From Ktedonobacteraceae bacterium (GTDB lineage Bacteria > Chloroflexota > Ktedonobacteria > Ktedonobacterales > Ktedonobacteraceae), in the NCBI GenBank assembly GCA_014896635.1, contig JADBKA010000192.1:1-9061 (forward strand): a stretch of 9,061 bases of DNA, given 5' to 3'. The notes beneath the pieces were generated by a model. The model was not told the DNA's origin. It did no database searches and worked only from the letters and a program-made list of their open reading frames with translations. Shown here piece by piece: positions 1 through 7,755 of the stretch. Each line of letters starts with the position of its first letter. The first letter of the stretch is position 1. The position numbers and the translations under genes are program-made.

Positions 1-1628
1 TTGATGAGTTACCTGCACTGATCCAGGCCGGGGTTGCCGAAGGTTCGCTTGAGGTTGCCAATCTCTTGAAACCGTTGCTGGCGCGGGGTGATTTGCGTTG
101 TATCGGCGTGACGACGCTAGAAGAGTATCGTAAAGTGATCGAACCTGATCCTGCCCTGGAGCGGCGCTTCCAGCCTGTGCTGATTGCAGAACCTGGAGCG
201 GGCGAGACGCTGCGCATTCTGCAAGGAGTGCGCGCCTGCTATGAACGCCATCACCATGTGCGTATCAGTGACGAGGCGCTACGAGCTGCTGTACAGATGT
301 CCTCACGCTATATCCAGGGACGTTGCCAGCCTGATAAGGCGCTGGACCTATTGGATGAGGCCGCTGCCGGCGCTGCTGTGCGTCTCTCAGATGCTCCTGC
401 TGCCGTACTTGAGCTGCGCAGCATACTAAGGGATGTTCTCCGCGAGAAAGAAGATGCGGTTGCACGGCGTGATTTTCCCCTGGCGGCTTCTCTCTTCAGA
501 CGCGCACGGCAATTGCGCCAGGATCTCTGGCAGGCCGAGGCCGATTGGCGAACACGCTCCCAGCATTGCCGTCCCTGTATCGGACCGCAGGATATTGCAA
601 CGGCTGTCGCTCTTCGCACCGGCATCCCGGCAGCACGTGTATCCAGCGATGAAAGAAAACTCCTGCTCAGCTTGGAGCAGAAACTGGGGCAGTGGGTGAT
701 CGGTCAGCCGCAGGCTGTGCAAGCTGTTGCCCGCGCCATACGGCGGGCGCGCAGCAGGATCAGAAGTGAGCATGAGCGCCGTCCTATCGGCTCGTTTCTC
801 TTTGCCGGTCCTGCTGGCGTCGGGAAGAGCGAACTGGCGCGAGCGCTGGCTGCTACTCTTTTCGACAATGAGCATGCGCTTTTGACGCTAGATATGTCGG
901 AGTTTGTCGAGCAGCACTATATTTCGCGCCTCATTGGCTCTCCACCCGGCTATATCGGCTACGAGCAGGCAGGACAACTGACCGAAGCTGTTCGCCGCCG
1001 GCCATATGGTGTTGTGCTGTTCGAGCAGGCTGAGAAGGCTCATCCTGCGGTGCTCAATCTGTTACTCCAGATTCTAGAAGATGGCTGCCTGACTGATTCT
1101 CGCGGTCAGGCGGTCAGTTTCACCCATTCTGTAATAATCATGACTTCTAACATTGGCACGACGTCTGCTTTTTCTGCCACGCAAGCAGTCATGACTTTTA
1201 CGAAAAAACAGGATGAGCGTAAACTCCTGGCACATAAGCGAGAGCATGTTATAGCGGCCATTCGAGCGGCCTTTCAGCCAGAACTGCTCAACCGTATTGA
1301 CGAGATTGTTGTGTTTCAACCTCTTGCCTCTGAACACCTGCAAGCTATTGCTGATCGTATGGTTGCTTTGACCGCTCAGCGCCTTGCTGATCGTTCGATC
1401 ATCCTGCATGTGACTGAAGCCGCCCGGCTCCTGCTGACCGAGTGTGGCTCTGATCTCCGCGACGGCGCGCGCCCTCTTCGGCGCGCTGTTCAACATCTCC
1501 TTGATGATCTCCTTGCCGATGCTATCATCGAAGGGACCATCGCCGCTGGCGATCACGTTGTCGTTGATGCCGGCAATGGCAAACTCTTCCTCAGCGTGCA
1601 GAAGCGTCAGGATGAAGAGGTGGCATAG
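1..1628 (+). CDS. clpC: ClpC-like AAA+ unfoldase (Hsp100), 5'-truncated by window edge, with Glu-Gln Walker B in D2
   Basis: Hexameric Hsp100 unfoldases of this type thread proteins through a central pore and often feed ClpP. The first full codon is at 3; 541 residues are visible and the N-terminal domain and D1 Walker A lie outside the window. Visible D1: Walker B acidic pair DEL (residues 1-3), sensor-1 region [10 protein letters not shown] (about 33-42) and arginine fingers in ALERRFQPV (about 51-59). A short middle domain (about 130-185) with a UVR-like helix ([20 protein letters not shown]) marks ClpC rather than ClpB. D2: Walker A GPAGVGKS (269-276), pore loop GYIG (about 316-319), sensor 1 MTSN (about 380-383), arginine finger in LNRIDE (about 429-434), sensor 2 GARPLRR (about 488-494). 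Odd: D2 Walker B is [11 protein letters not shown] where the family has FDE. The ClpP-loop region has MTF where VGF/IGF is usual, and WTGIP is RTGIP. Family certain; activity unclear, so this may be a specialised paralogue. Confidence 0.93.
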   Translation, partial: DELPALIQAGVAEGSLEVANLLKPLLARGDLRCIGVTTLEEYRKVIEPDPALERRFQPVLIAEPGAGETLRILQGVRACYERHHHVRISDEALRAAVQMSSRYIQGRCQPDKALDLLDEAAAGAAVRLSDAPAAVLELRSILRDVLREKEDAVARRDFPLAASLFRRARQLRQDLWQAEADWRTRSQHCRPCIGPQDIATAVALRTGIPAARVSSDERKLLLSLEQKLGQWVIGQPQAVQAVARAIRRARSRIRSEHERRPIGSFLFAGPAGVGKSELARALAATLFDNEHALLTLDMSEFVEQHYISRLIGSPPGYIGYEQAGQLTEAVRRRPYGVVLFEQAEKAHPAVLNLLLQILEDGCLTDSRGQAVSFTHSVIIMTSNIGTTSAFSATQAVMTFTKKQDERKLLAHKREHVIAAIRAAFQPELLNRIDEIVVFQPLASEHLQAIADRMVALTAQRLADRSIILHVTEAARLLLTECGSDLRDGARPLRRAVQHLLDDLLADAIIEGTIAAGDHVVVDAGNGKLFLSVQKRQDEEVA

Positions 1629-1633
1629 CTGCC

Positions 1634-1652
1634 AGCAGTAAACTTTGCTGCT
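1634..1652 (+). terminator. weak stem-loop just after the clpC-like stop codon
   Basis: AGCAGTA and TGCTGCT can pair (one G-T wobble) around a 5-base loop, starting 5 bases after the TAG stop. No T-run follows, so this is not a classical intrinsic terminator. It is reported only because of its position at the gene end. Confidence 0.22.
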
Positions 1653-1657
1653 ACCCC

Positions 1658-1686
1658 TTGACCAGGAGGCGGCTGCTCCTTATACT
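1658..1686 (+). promoter_or_regulatory. sigma70-type promoter of the GT-C/YYY gene
   Basis: TTGACC (1658-1663) and TATACT (1681-1686) each match 5 of 6 consensus bases and are separated by exactly 17 bases. Transcription would start near 1693, giving a leader of about 48 bases before the ATG at 1741. This argues that the large membrane gene has its own promoter and is not simply cotranscribed with the clpC-like gene. Confidence 0.6.
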
Positions 1687-1740
1687 GGAGCAGAACGCTC
1701 TCTGCCGCTCAGCCTGTGTGTAAAAGAAAGTAAAGCGATC

Positions 1741-4700
1741 ATGCCTGTAAAGCTCACCATCCGCTGGCAGCTACTGGCTCTGTGGGGTCTGATGCTGCTG
1801 GGCCTGGCTCTGCGACTCTATGGTCTGAACTGGGATCAGGGCAATAACTTCCATCCCGATGAGCGGCAGATTCTCTTTCATGTCACGGCGCTGCGCTGGC
1901 CTGCCAGCCTGGCCCAGTTTCTGGACCCGGCCAGCTCACCGCTCAATCCGCATTTTTTCTCCTATGGCTCCTTCCCTATTTATCTGCTGGCTCTGCTCTG
2001 CCACTTTTTTATCCCTGCTTCTGATCCCAATACCTTTTTTGCCTGCACACTGGTCGGGCGCGTGCTCTCGGCCATTTTTGATAGTATGACGATTCTCCTG
2101 ACTGGCTGGCTGGCTCTGCTGCTAATGAGAGAGCGAGATAATAGCGGCGCGCTGGTGCCGGGGCGCTATGGCTGGAGCGTCGCTCTGCTGGCCGCCGCGC
2201 TGGTTACGTTTGCGCCACTACACTTGCAGCTCGCGCACTTCTATGCCGTCGATTCGCTGCTTGTGACGTTTGTGATGCTCACGCTGGTGGCCTGCGTTGT
2301 GCTGGTTGATACTGAGAGACCGGTGCGCTGGCTGCTGCTGGCGTCACTGGCTTACGGGCTTGCGCTTGCTACAAAGTTCAGCGCGGCTCCGCTGGCGGTG
2401 CCGCTGATTGTCGCGCTCCTGCTGCGTGGGCGGCGACAGCGCGATATGCTCTCTTCGCTGGTGTATCTCTTCTTCATCTTTGCTATCACCGGCGTGGTCT
2501 TCTTTATCACTCAGCCCTATGCACTACTGGACCTGCACAGCTATATCCAGCAGGTAGCCGAACAGGGGAGTCTGGCGCGTGGCGCGCTTGATCTGCCCTA
2601 TGTACGTCAGTTCGCCGGTACGATTCCTTTTGTTTACCAGGCGCAGAATATGTTGTTCTGGGGCATGGGTGTAACTGCCGGCCTGGCTGCTGCTGCCGGG
2701 CTGCTCTGGCTGCTGTGGCGGCTCTGGCGGCGCGCGGCTGGCAACTGGCCCGTTGTGCTCTCCTGGGTGCTGGTCTATGGTGTGATTACTGGCAGCTTTT
2801 ACGTCAAATTCATGCGCTATATGCTGCCCATCTATCCGCCGCTGTTGCTGATGGGAGCTGCTGTGGTGGTCGCGCTGGTGACGCGCGAGTGGGCCGGGCT
2901 GCGCAAGTTTGTACTGCTGCCGGGGCGTGAGCGCGTACTGGCTGTTGTGCGCGGTATGATCGTTGTACTGGTGCTTGGTGGCACAATCTTTCAGGGACTG
3001 GCGCTGTTGAACGTCTACAGCCAGCCCAATACGCGCGTACAGGCTTCGCGCTGGATCTACAGCCATCTGCCGCCGGGCAGTGTGCTGACTTACGAGCAGT
3101 GGGACGATCCTTTGCCCGTTGCTGTCGATGGGCGGAGCGGCGCGATCTACAAACAGGCTACCTATACCGGTAGTGATGGGCAGGTACAGCAGGGACTGGA
3201 CCTTTACGGTGACGATACGACTGATAAGGCGCGCATGCTGGCGAATGTGCTGCCGACGGTAGATGCGATTACGATGGCCTCTGACCGTCTCGATAAGTCG
3301 ATTCCGCGTCTGCCTTATCGCTATCCGCTAACCACCCGTTATTACCAGTTACTCTTTAGTGGTCAACTTGGCTTTCACCTGGCTGCTCAGTTTGAGAATC
3401 GCCCGAATCTTCTCGGTGTCACGCTCAACGATAGCAATGCCGACGAGAGCTATTCGGTCTTTGATCATCCGACGGTGCGTATTTTTGTGCGCGATACGCC
3501 CTATCCCTATACGCCCGATCAACTGTTTCATAAGCTGCTGGACGGCATACGCCTGCCGCCGCCTGGTGCCGGTCTTTCAGGGGCGCAGCGGACGCTGATG
3601 CTCAGCCCGCAGCAGATAGCCGATAACCAGTCATCGCCGCCTTTCGGTGTCCAGTTTCCCGCTCACAGTCTCGCAAATTCCGCTCCTGCCCTTTTCTGGT
3701 GGCTGGCGCTCACTCTGCTCGGTCTGCTGGCCTACCCGCTGCTCTTTCTGCCTCTGCGCGCTCTGGCCGATCATGGCTATCTTTTTAGCAAGATCGTGGG
3801 CATGCTGCTACTGGCTTATCTCTCCTGGATGCTTGCCGCCGCTCATCTGCTGCCTTTTGAGCGTCTCTCTGTGCTGGTCTCGCTGGCTCTCCTGTTCCTG
3901 TGCGGCATGCTGGCGCTGTTTTTGCAGCGTCGGACGATCTCCGCTTTTGTGCGGGAACGCTGGTGGCTGTTGCTGGTTTTAGAGGGCATATTCACTCTGG
4001 CGTTTTTTCTCTTCGTGGTTGTGCGCGCCTTCAATCCCGATCTCTGGAATCCCTATCGCGGTGGCGAGAAGCCAATGGAGCTGGCCTTTCTCAATGTGGT
4101 GCTGCGCAGCCCGTATCTTCCCCCGCTCGATCCCTGGTTTTCTGGCGGTTACATCAACTATTACTACTACGGCTACGTCATCATCGGGACGCTGATCAAG
4201 CTGACCGGTATTCTACCAACGACGGCTTTTAATCTCGCGCTTCCGACGCTCTTTGCGATGACGTTCGGCGGCGCTGTCATCATTGTCTACACATTCTCGC
4301 GTAGCCTGCCTGTAGCTCTGCTCGGTGGCTATTTCAGTGCGCTGATCGGCAATTTCGATGGATTTAGCCAGCTCAAAACGCAGATATTCAGCCTGTTCGC
4401 TCGTCTGCCGATTCCCGCGTTTGACTACTGGCGCAGCAGCCGCGTCATCTCTCCCCCTTTTACCATCAACGAGTTTCCGTTCTGGTCTTTTCTCTTTGCC
4501 GACCTGCATCCCCACGTGATAGATTTACCGATTACGATATGCATGCTTGGTGTGCTGGCGGCGCTATTGTTCTCTTCATCATCATCCGCGCAAAATGATC
4601 ATCAAGACGCAATCGAGCTATATATGCTGATTGCGTTTCTCTTCGGCACAATTGCCTGTGTGAATCCCTGGGATATGCCTGTGTATGCTGTGTTACTGGT

Positions 4701-6210
4701 CGTTGTACTGCTGGTGCGGCGACTGCGTATGCAGGCGGAGGTGCGTCTGTCGCCGGGTTCGCTGCTCATTGCGCTCGGCTGGCAGGTGATTCTGGCGGCG
4801 GCGCTGTATGGGGTTGGCTATCTCTTCTACCTGCCGTTCCATGCCTCGTACCAGCAGCTCTATGTCAACGGTCTGGGCATAGTGAAGCAGGGCAGCAGTC
4901 AGGCAGATTTTCTCGTCGTTTTTGGTCTGTGGCTCTTTCTGGCTTTCAGCTTTCTGCTGGCGGAACTCTCGCAGGGCTGGTCACTTTCGCGCTCACCGCT
5001 CAGAATGGGTCTCTTTATGCTGCTGAGTGTGCCGATAATGCTGGCATGTCTGCTGCTCGGTATCAAGATACTGCTGATGGCTCTGCTGGCGCTTGCTGTT
5101 TTTGTGCTGGTTCGCCTGCTCTTCGCTGGTGCGAGCGATAACACGTCGTTAGTAGAACGCGGAACGCCGGGGGTGCGGCCGTCTTCTTTTGGGTTAGACC
5201 AGGGCATTGAGAGGCCAGGGCGAGGGTTAGAGGAGTCGAGGCGAGAGGGGTCAGGGCGAGAGGAGCCAGGGCGACCGCAAGGGTCGCCCCTACTATATAC
5301 GGTGCCTATCCGAGCATTGTGGCGAGGCTTGCGTCGCTCTGATTCCAAAAAGCCGCCACTTGTAAGAGAGCGATTGTCCCACGCCTTGTTATTCGGGATG
5401 GAGCGCGATGTTATCACACGGCACCTCTATACCACGCTGCTGCTGCTGATGGGTCTGGGCATCTGTCTGGGCATTGAACTGGTTTATGTGCGTGATTTTC
5501 TGGATGGTAGCGATTACGCACGCATGAATACGGTTTTCAAGTTTTCGATGCAGGCCTGGCTCTGTCTCGCTATTGGCGGTGCGCTGGCAGTGCAGCGCCT
5601 CTGGCATGCGGGCGGGTTCTGGTTGCGGCGTGCCTGGCGCGTGGTATTGGTGGTGCTGGTGTGCGCGTGTTCTGTTTTTCTGGTTGAGGGAACCGCCGCG
5701 CGTGTTGCGGATCACCAGCTCTGGGCCGCGACGCAGCCGCCTGCGGGTAATAGTGACTATGCACCGACGCTGGATGGCTTCGCGTTTGTGCGCGCCTGGT
5801 ATCCGGGCGATGCCGAGGCGATGAGCTGGCTGAATGAGCATGTGCCTGGCTCGCCGGTGATTCTTGAGGCGGCGATGCCCGTCTCGTATCAGTGGTTTGG
5901 TCGCGTCTCGGTCTTCACTGGTCTACCGAGTGTGCTTGGCTGGCCCGATCACGTCGGTGAGCAGCGTTATGGTTCACAATCGCTCAACCGTCTGACCGAT
6001 ATCAACCTGATCTATACCACGACCGATGAGGCGCAGGCGCTCGAACTGCTGCACTATTATCATGTGTGCTATATCTACGTCGGACCGCTGGAGCGCGAGG
6101 TCTACGCGGCACAATCGCCGGAAGGTCTGGACAAATTCGATGACCTTGCCGGCGATAGTCTGCGCGTCGTTTACAGCAAGAATGGTGTGACAATCTACGA
6201 AGTGCTTTGA
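1741..6210 (+). CDS. giant membrane protein: PMT-like GT-C glycosyltransferase fused to a YYY (DUF2298) domain
   Basis: The protein has 1489 residues and many membrane segments. The N-terminal half resembles PMT/GT39 polyprenyl-phosphate-sugar-dependent transferases: a signal-anchor-like helix (about 8-28), then HPDER (38-42) at the place of the first-loop acidic motif, then FAPLHLQLAHFYAVDS. The C-terminal half carries YYY-family hallmarks: GGEKPME (about 774-780), DPWFSGGYINYYYYGY (797-812), INEFPFWSFLFADLHPHV (909-926), RMNTVFKF (1261-1268), and a soluble tail from about 1330 with TGLPSVLGW (1393-1401). The YYY family has no established reaction; transfer of a lipid-linked sugar to an envelope acceptor is an inference from the N-terminal half. 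ATG 1741 is preferred over TTG 1645, which lies upstream of the promoter. Odd: a hydrophilic insert (about 1131-1211) holds two repeats. Converges with the MFS gene, 5-bp gap. Confidence 0.9.
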   Translation: MPVKLTIRWQLLALWGLMLLGLALRLYGLNWDQGNNFHPDERQILFHVTALRWPASLAQFLDPASSPLNPHFFSYGSFPIYLLALLCHFFIPASDPNTFFACTLVGRVLSAIFDSMTILLTGWLALLLMRERDNSGALVPGRYGWSVALLAAALVTFAPLHLQLAHFYAVDSLLVTFVMLTLVACVVLVDTERPVRWLLLASLAYGLALATKFSAAPLAVPLIVALLLRGRRQRDMLSSLVYLFFIFAITGVVFFITQPYALLDLHSYIQQVAEQGSLARGALDLPYVRQFAGTIPFVYQAQNMLFWGMGVTAGLAAAAGLLWLLWRLWRRAAGNWPVVLSWVLVYGVITGSFYVKFMRYMLPIYPPLLLMGAAVVVALVTREWAGLRKFVLLPGRERVLAVVRGMIVVLVLGGTIFQGLALLNVYSQPNTRVQASRWIYSHLPPGSVLTYEQWDDPLPVAVDGRSGAIYKQATYTGSDGQVQQGLDLYGDDTTDKARMLANVLPTVDAITMASDRLDKSIPRLPYRYPLTTRYYQLLFSGQLGFHLAAQFENRPNLLGVTLNDSNADESYSVFDHPTVRIFVRDTPYPYTPDQLFHKLLDGIRLPPPGAGLSGAQRTLMLSPQQIADNQSSPPFGVQFPAHSLANSAPALFWWLALTLLGLLAYPLLFLPLRALADHGYLFSKIVGMLLLAYLSWMLAAAHLLPFERLSVLVSLALLFLCGMLALFLQRRTISAFVRERWWLLLVLEGIFTLAFFLFVVVRAFNPDLWNPYRGGEKPMELAFLNVVLRSPYLPPLDPWFSGGYINYYYYGYVIIGTLIKLTGILPTTAFNLALPTLFAMTFGGAVIIVYTFSRSLPVALLGGYFSALIGNFDGFSQLKTQIFSLFARLPIPAFDYWRSSRVISPPFTINEFPFWSFLFADLHPHVIDLPITICMLGVLAALLFSSSSSAQNDHQDAIELYMLIAFLFGTIACVNPWDMPVYAVLLVVVLLVRRLRMQAEVRLSPGSLLIALGWQVILAAALYGVGYLFYLPFHASYQQLYVNGLGIVKQGSSQADFLVVFGLWLFLAFSFLLAELSQGWSLSRSPLRMGLFMLLSVPIMLACLLLGIKILLMALLALAVFVLVRLLFAGASDNTSLVERGTPGVRPSSFGLDQGIERPGRGLEESRREGSGREEPGRPQGSPLLYTVPIRALWRGLRRSDSKKPPLVRERLSHALLFGMERDVITRHLYTTLLLLMGLGICLGIELVYVRDFLDGSDYARMNTVFKFSMQAWLCLAIGGALAVQRLWHAGGFWLRRAWRVVLVVLVCACSVFLVEGTAARVADHQLWAATQPPAGNSDYAPTLDGFAFVRAWYPGDAEAMSWLNEHVPGSPVILEAAMPVSYQWFGRVSVFTGLPSVLGWPDHVGEQRYGSQSLNRLTDINLIYTTTDEAQALELLHYYHVCYIYVGPLEREVYAAQSPEGLDKFDDLAGDSLRVVYSKNGVTIYEVL
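5210..5275 (+). repeat. degenerate 15-bp tandem repeat inside the GT-C/YYY reading frame
   Basis: Units begin at 5210, 5231, 5246 and 5261; the last three are in perfect 15-base register and a 6-base spacer (5225-5230) follows the first. The unit consensus is roughly AGGRGYCAGGGCGAG. Because 15 is a multiple of three, the array encodes pentapeptides of the form E-x-x-G-R (ERPGR, EESRR, EGSGR, EEPGR) and keeps the frame open. The last unit runs directly into the palindromic repeat at 5263-5293. Confidence 0.65.
5263..5293 (+). repeat. palindromic intergenic-type repeat, copy 1, inside a coding region
   Basis: This 31-base element matches 8788-8818 with one mismatch (5282 against 8807). Its core (5269-5289) is a perfect 8-bp inverted repeat, GGGCGACC and GGTCGCCC, around GCAAG. 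Here it is translated in frame (residues EPGRPQGSP) within the hydrophilic insert of the GT-C/YYY protein. Short palindromes of this kind normally lie between genes, as copy 2 does. Confidence 0.8.
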
Positions 6211-6215
6211 AGCTA

Positions 6216-7586
6216 TCAGCTCTCTTCCGTCAGCTTCACCTCCCCGCGCTGCCAGAAACTGCGTTGCAGGAAACCCACAACGGCTGGGATTATCATAAGG
6301 AGACCGCCAGCAAGGAAAATGGGGATGACTCCATAGCGCGGAGTGATTACTCCACCGATGGCGACGGAGAAAGGGTACACGCCATAAGTGGCGAAGCCGA
6401 ACATGCTCATCACGCGGCCCATGAGATGCGCTGGGATCGCTCCCTGGACGACCGATAGGGCGATCACGTTGCCCAGGCCAAAGAGCATGCCCGTTGCAGC
6501 CATGATCAGCACTCCGATACCCACGCTCCCCATAAATGGAAGCAAGGTAAGAAGCACCCCCCCGATGCAAAAACTGGCCAGGCTGAGCAGTAATCGGTAG
6601 GGGAGCTTGCCCAGTCCACCGGCTGTAAGCGCACCAAGAATGGAGCCAACGGAGAAGCCGGCCAGGATAAAACCGTAGCCGCTGGCGCTGGTGTGCAGTT
6701 GATCATGCAGCATGGCCGGCAGCGCGACCTCAAACATGGCGCCAATTCCCAGATTCTTGAAAGTAGCCAGCACAAGGATAAGCTGGAGTATGCGCGAGCG
6801 GCGCAAGAGTTGCCAGAAAGTCAGCGGTTCCACAGCGGCCTCGCCAGTTTCACCGGCGTTCTCATTGTCCTTTGCAGCGCGAGATGCCTGCGAGACGATC
6901 ACGTTCTGCATGAAAAGCAGCGTCACCGCCGAGACCACGAAGGTCAGGGCATCCAGGCCCAGCGCGCCCGCCGGCTGGAGCCAGGCCACTACGGCTCCCG
7001 CAGCTCCTACCCCCACGACTCCGGCCAGTTGCCCAGAGCTGGCGGTGAGCGCGTTGCCTGCTTGCAACTCTTCCCCACGCAAGATCGCAGGCGCCGCCGA
7101 GAGCGAGGCCGGCAAGAACAGGCCACCGAACAGACCGAACAGTGCTGAGACGAAGCAGAGCAACCACAGCGCGGGATGCCCCTGAGCTACCAGAAAGGCA
7201 AGGGCTGCCATAAGCACAATGCGCACACAGTCAGTCAATAACATGGTGTTGCGCGGCCCTAGCCTGTCGCTCAAGACACCGCCAAACAGTACACTGGCCG
7301 CACGTGGGATACCATAGGCCGCCAGCACGATACCCAGTGCCTGCGCTCCACCACCGCTGCTCAACATGAACCAGGGGAGCGCGACATAGTACAGACCATC
7401 GCCCATAATTGATATCAATTGCCCGCTGAACAACAGCGCAAAATTGCGATTGCGCAGCGGCGCGAGAATGCTTCCGGGAGAAAACTGTTTTGTGGCTTTT
7501 TGCTGATCGGTAGCGGCCACAGGCTCCACTACAGGCTGCGCCACCGAGATGTTGCCTTCTTCTCTGGAAGATGGATGGAAGCTCAT
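6216..7586 (-). CDS. MFS transporter (MFS_3 / EntS-like multidrug or siderophore exporter type)
   Basis: This 456-residue inner-membrane protein has 12 predicted helices in two bundles and would export a small molecule by proton antiport. After a hydrophilic N-terminus of about 40 residues comes the family opening PLRNRNFALLFSGQLISIMG (43-62). MFS motif A, GGVLSDRLGPR (102-112), lies between helices 2 and 3; a charged central loop (about 231-256, with SRAAKDNENAGE) separates the halves; IPAHLMGRVMSM (384-395) is typical of the second half. Length is slightly above the usual 400-430 because of the N-terminal extension. The ATG at 7586 has a clear AGGAG ribosome site 8 bases upstream. It ends 5 bp from the convergent YYY gene and starts beside a region with duplicated promoters, which suggests tight control. 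The substrate cannot be told from sequence. Confidence 0.92.
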   Translation of the reverse strand: MSFHPSSREEGNISVAQPVVEPVAATDQQKATKQFSPGSILAPLRNRNFALLFSGQLISIMGDGLYYVALPWFMLSSGGGAQALGIVLAAYGIPRAASVLFGGVLSDRLGPRNTMLLTDCVRIVLMAALAFLVAQGHPALWLLCFVSALFGLFGGLFLPASLSAAPAILRGEELQAGNALTASSGQLAGVVGVGAAGAVVAWLQPAGALGLDALTFVVSAVTLLFMQNVIVSQASRAAKDNENAGETGEAAVEPLTFWQLLRRSRILQLILVLATFKNLGIGAMFEVALPAMLHDQLHTSASGYGFILAGFSVGSILGALTAGGLGKLPYRLLLSLASFCIGGVLLTLLPFMGSVGIGVLIMAATGMLFGLGNVIALSVVQGAIPAHLMGRVMSMFGFATYGVYPFSVAIGGVITPRYGVIPIFLAGGLLMIIPAVVGFLQRSFWQRGEVKLTEES

Positions 7587-7594
7587 TGAGGTTT

Positions 7595-7599
7595 CTCCT
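7595..7599 (-). promoter_or_regulatory. Shine-Dalgarno site of the MFS gene
   Basis: On the minus strand AGGAG lies 8 bases before the ATG at 7586, within GAGGAG. It fixes the start of the MFS gene. Confidence 0.75.
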
Positions 7600-7654
7600 C
7601 TTGTAAATGTGAAATTCGTTAATTATATGGAGTTTATCGCCATTTAATAGTGGA

Positions 7655-7683
7655 ATAATACCATGTAAAATAGGCATTGTCAA
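7655..7683 (-). promoter_or_regulatory. proximal promoter P1 of the MFS gene, extended -10
   Basis: On the minus strand TTGACA (7683-7678, perfect) is followed after exactly 17 bases by TATTAT (7660-7655, 5 of 6), and TGG immediately before it makes an extended -10. Transcription would start near 7648, leaving a leader of about 60 bases before the ATG at 7586. This is the best promoter in the window. Confidence 0.7.
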
Positions 7684-7684
7684 T
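7656..7684. repeat. 29-bp direct repeat, copy A (contains P1)
   Basis: This copy matches 7728-7756 in 24 of 29 positions without gaps, 72 bases apart. The conserved bases include both promoter hexamers and the CATGG before the -10, so the repeat unit is essentially one promoter. Confidence 0.7.
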
Positions 7685-7698
7685 AATAGGTAGTTAAA

Positions 7699-7727
7699 TT
7701 GACGTTTCTTATCAATTTTTGGATAAG
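7699..7727 (+). promoter_or_regulatory. possible plus-strand promoter between P1 and P2
   Basis: TTGACG (7699-7704, 5 of 6) and GATAAG (7722-7727, 4 of 6) are spaced by 17 bases. Transcription would start near 7734 and produce a leader of about 250 bases before the ATG at 7985. The -10 touches the -10 of minus-strand promoter P2, so the two would compete. It is weaker than the minus-strand promoters. Confidence 0.35.
7708..7727. promoter_or_regulatory. inverted repeat CTTATC/GATAAG, possible operator
   Basis: Perfect 6-bp arms CTTATC (7708-7713) and GATAAG (7722-7727) flank 8 bases. The site lies just downstream of the P2 -10 and inside the possible plus-strand promoter, where a bound regulator could affect both directions. 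No regulator gene is in the window. Confidence 0.35.
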
Positions 7728-7755
7728 TAATACCATGAAGAATAAACATTTTCAA
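7727..7755 (-). promoter_or_regulatory. distal promoter P2 of the MFS gene
   Basis: On the minus strand TTGAAA (7755-7750, 5 of 6), a 17-base spacer and TATTAC (7732-7727, 4 of 6), again preceded by TGG, repeat the layout of P1. Transcription would start near 7720 and read through P1 into the MFS gene. It appears to be a weaker copy of P1. Confidence 0.5.

Noticed and set aside
1074..1556. Minus-strand open frame of 160 codons within the clpC-like gene
   Set aside because: The plus strand there encodes unmistakable AAA+ D2 motifs; the antisense frame has no domain or start signals.
1645..1740. TTG-initiated 32-residue extension of the giant membrane protein
   Set aside because: It lies mostly upstream of the predicted transcription start near 1693, has no ribosome site at the right distance, and the encoded residues do not look like part of the protein.
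2524..3066. Minus-strand open frame of 180 codons opposite the PMT-like half
   Set aside because: The Gln/His/Arg-rich product is typical of the antisense of hydrophobic membrane codons, and there is no ribosome site or domain.
5210..5293. CRISPR-like array from the repeated units
   Set aside because: The units are contiguous 15-mers without spacers, lie inside a coding frame, and no cas gene is present.
4899..5417. Minus-strand open frame of 172 codons opposite the YYY insert
   Set aside because: It is a shadow of the real gene, with low-complexity Ser/Arg/Pro content and no recognisable motif; the plus-strand frame is supported by family signatures on both sides.
7622..7627. Perfect minus-strand TATAAT close to the MFS start
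   Set aside because: No acceptable -35 is found 16-18 bases upstream and there is no TGn extension; P1 just upstream is far better. It may be chance in AT-rich DNA.
7231..7755. Minus-strand open frame of 174 codons overlapping the MFS start
   Set aside because: It crosses the AT-rich promoter region and then runs in a different frame through the well-supported MFS gene. Its internal repeat (ILHGI twice) simply reflects the duplicated promoters.
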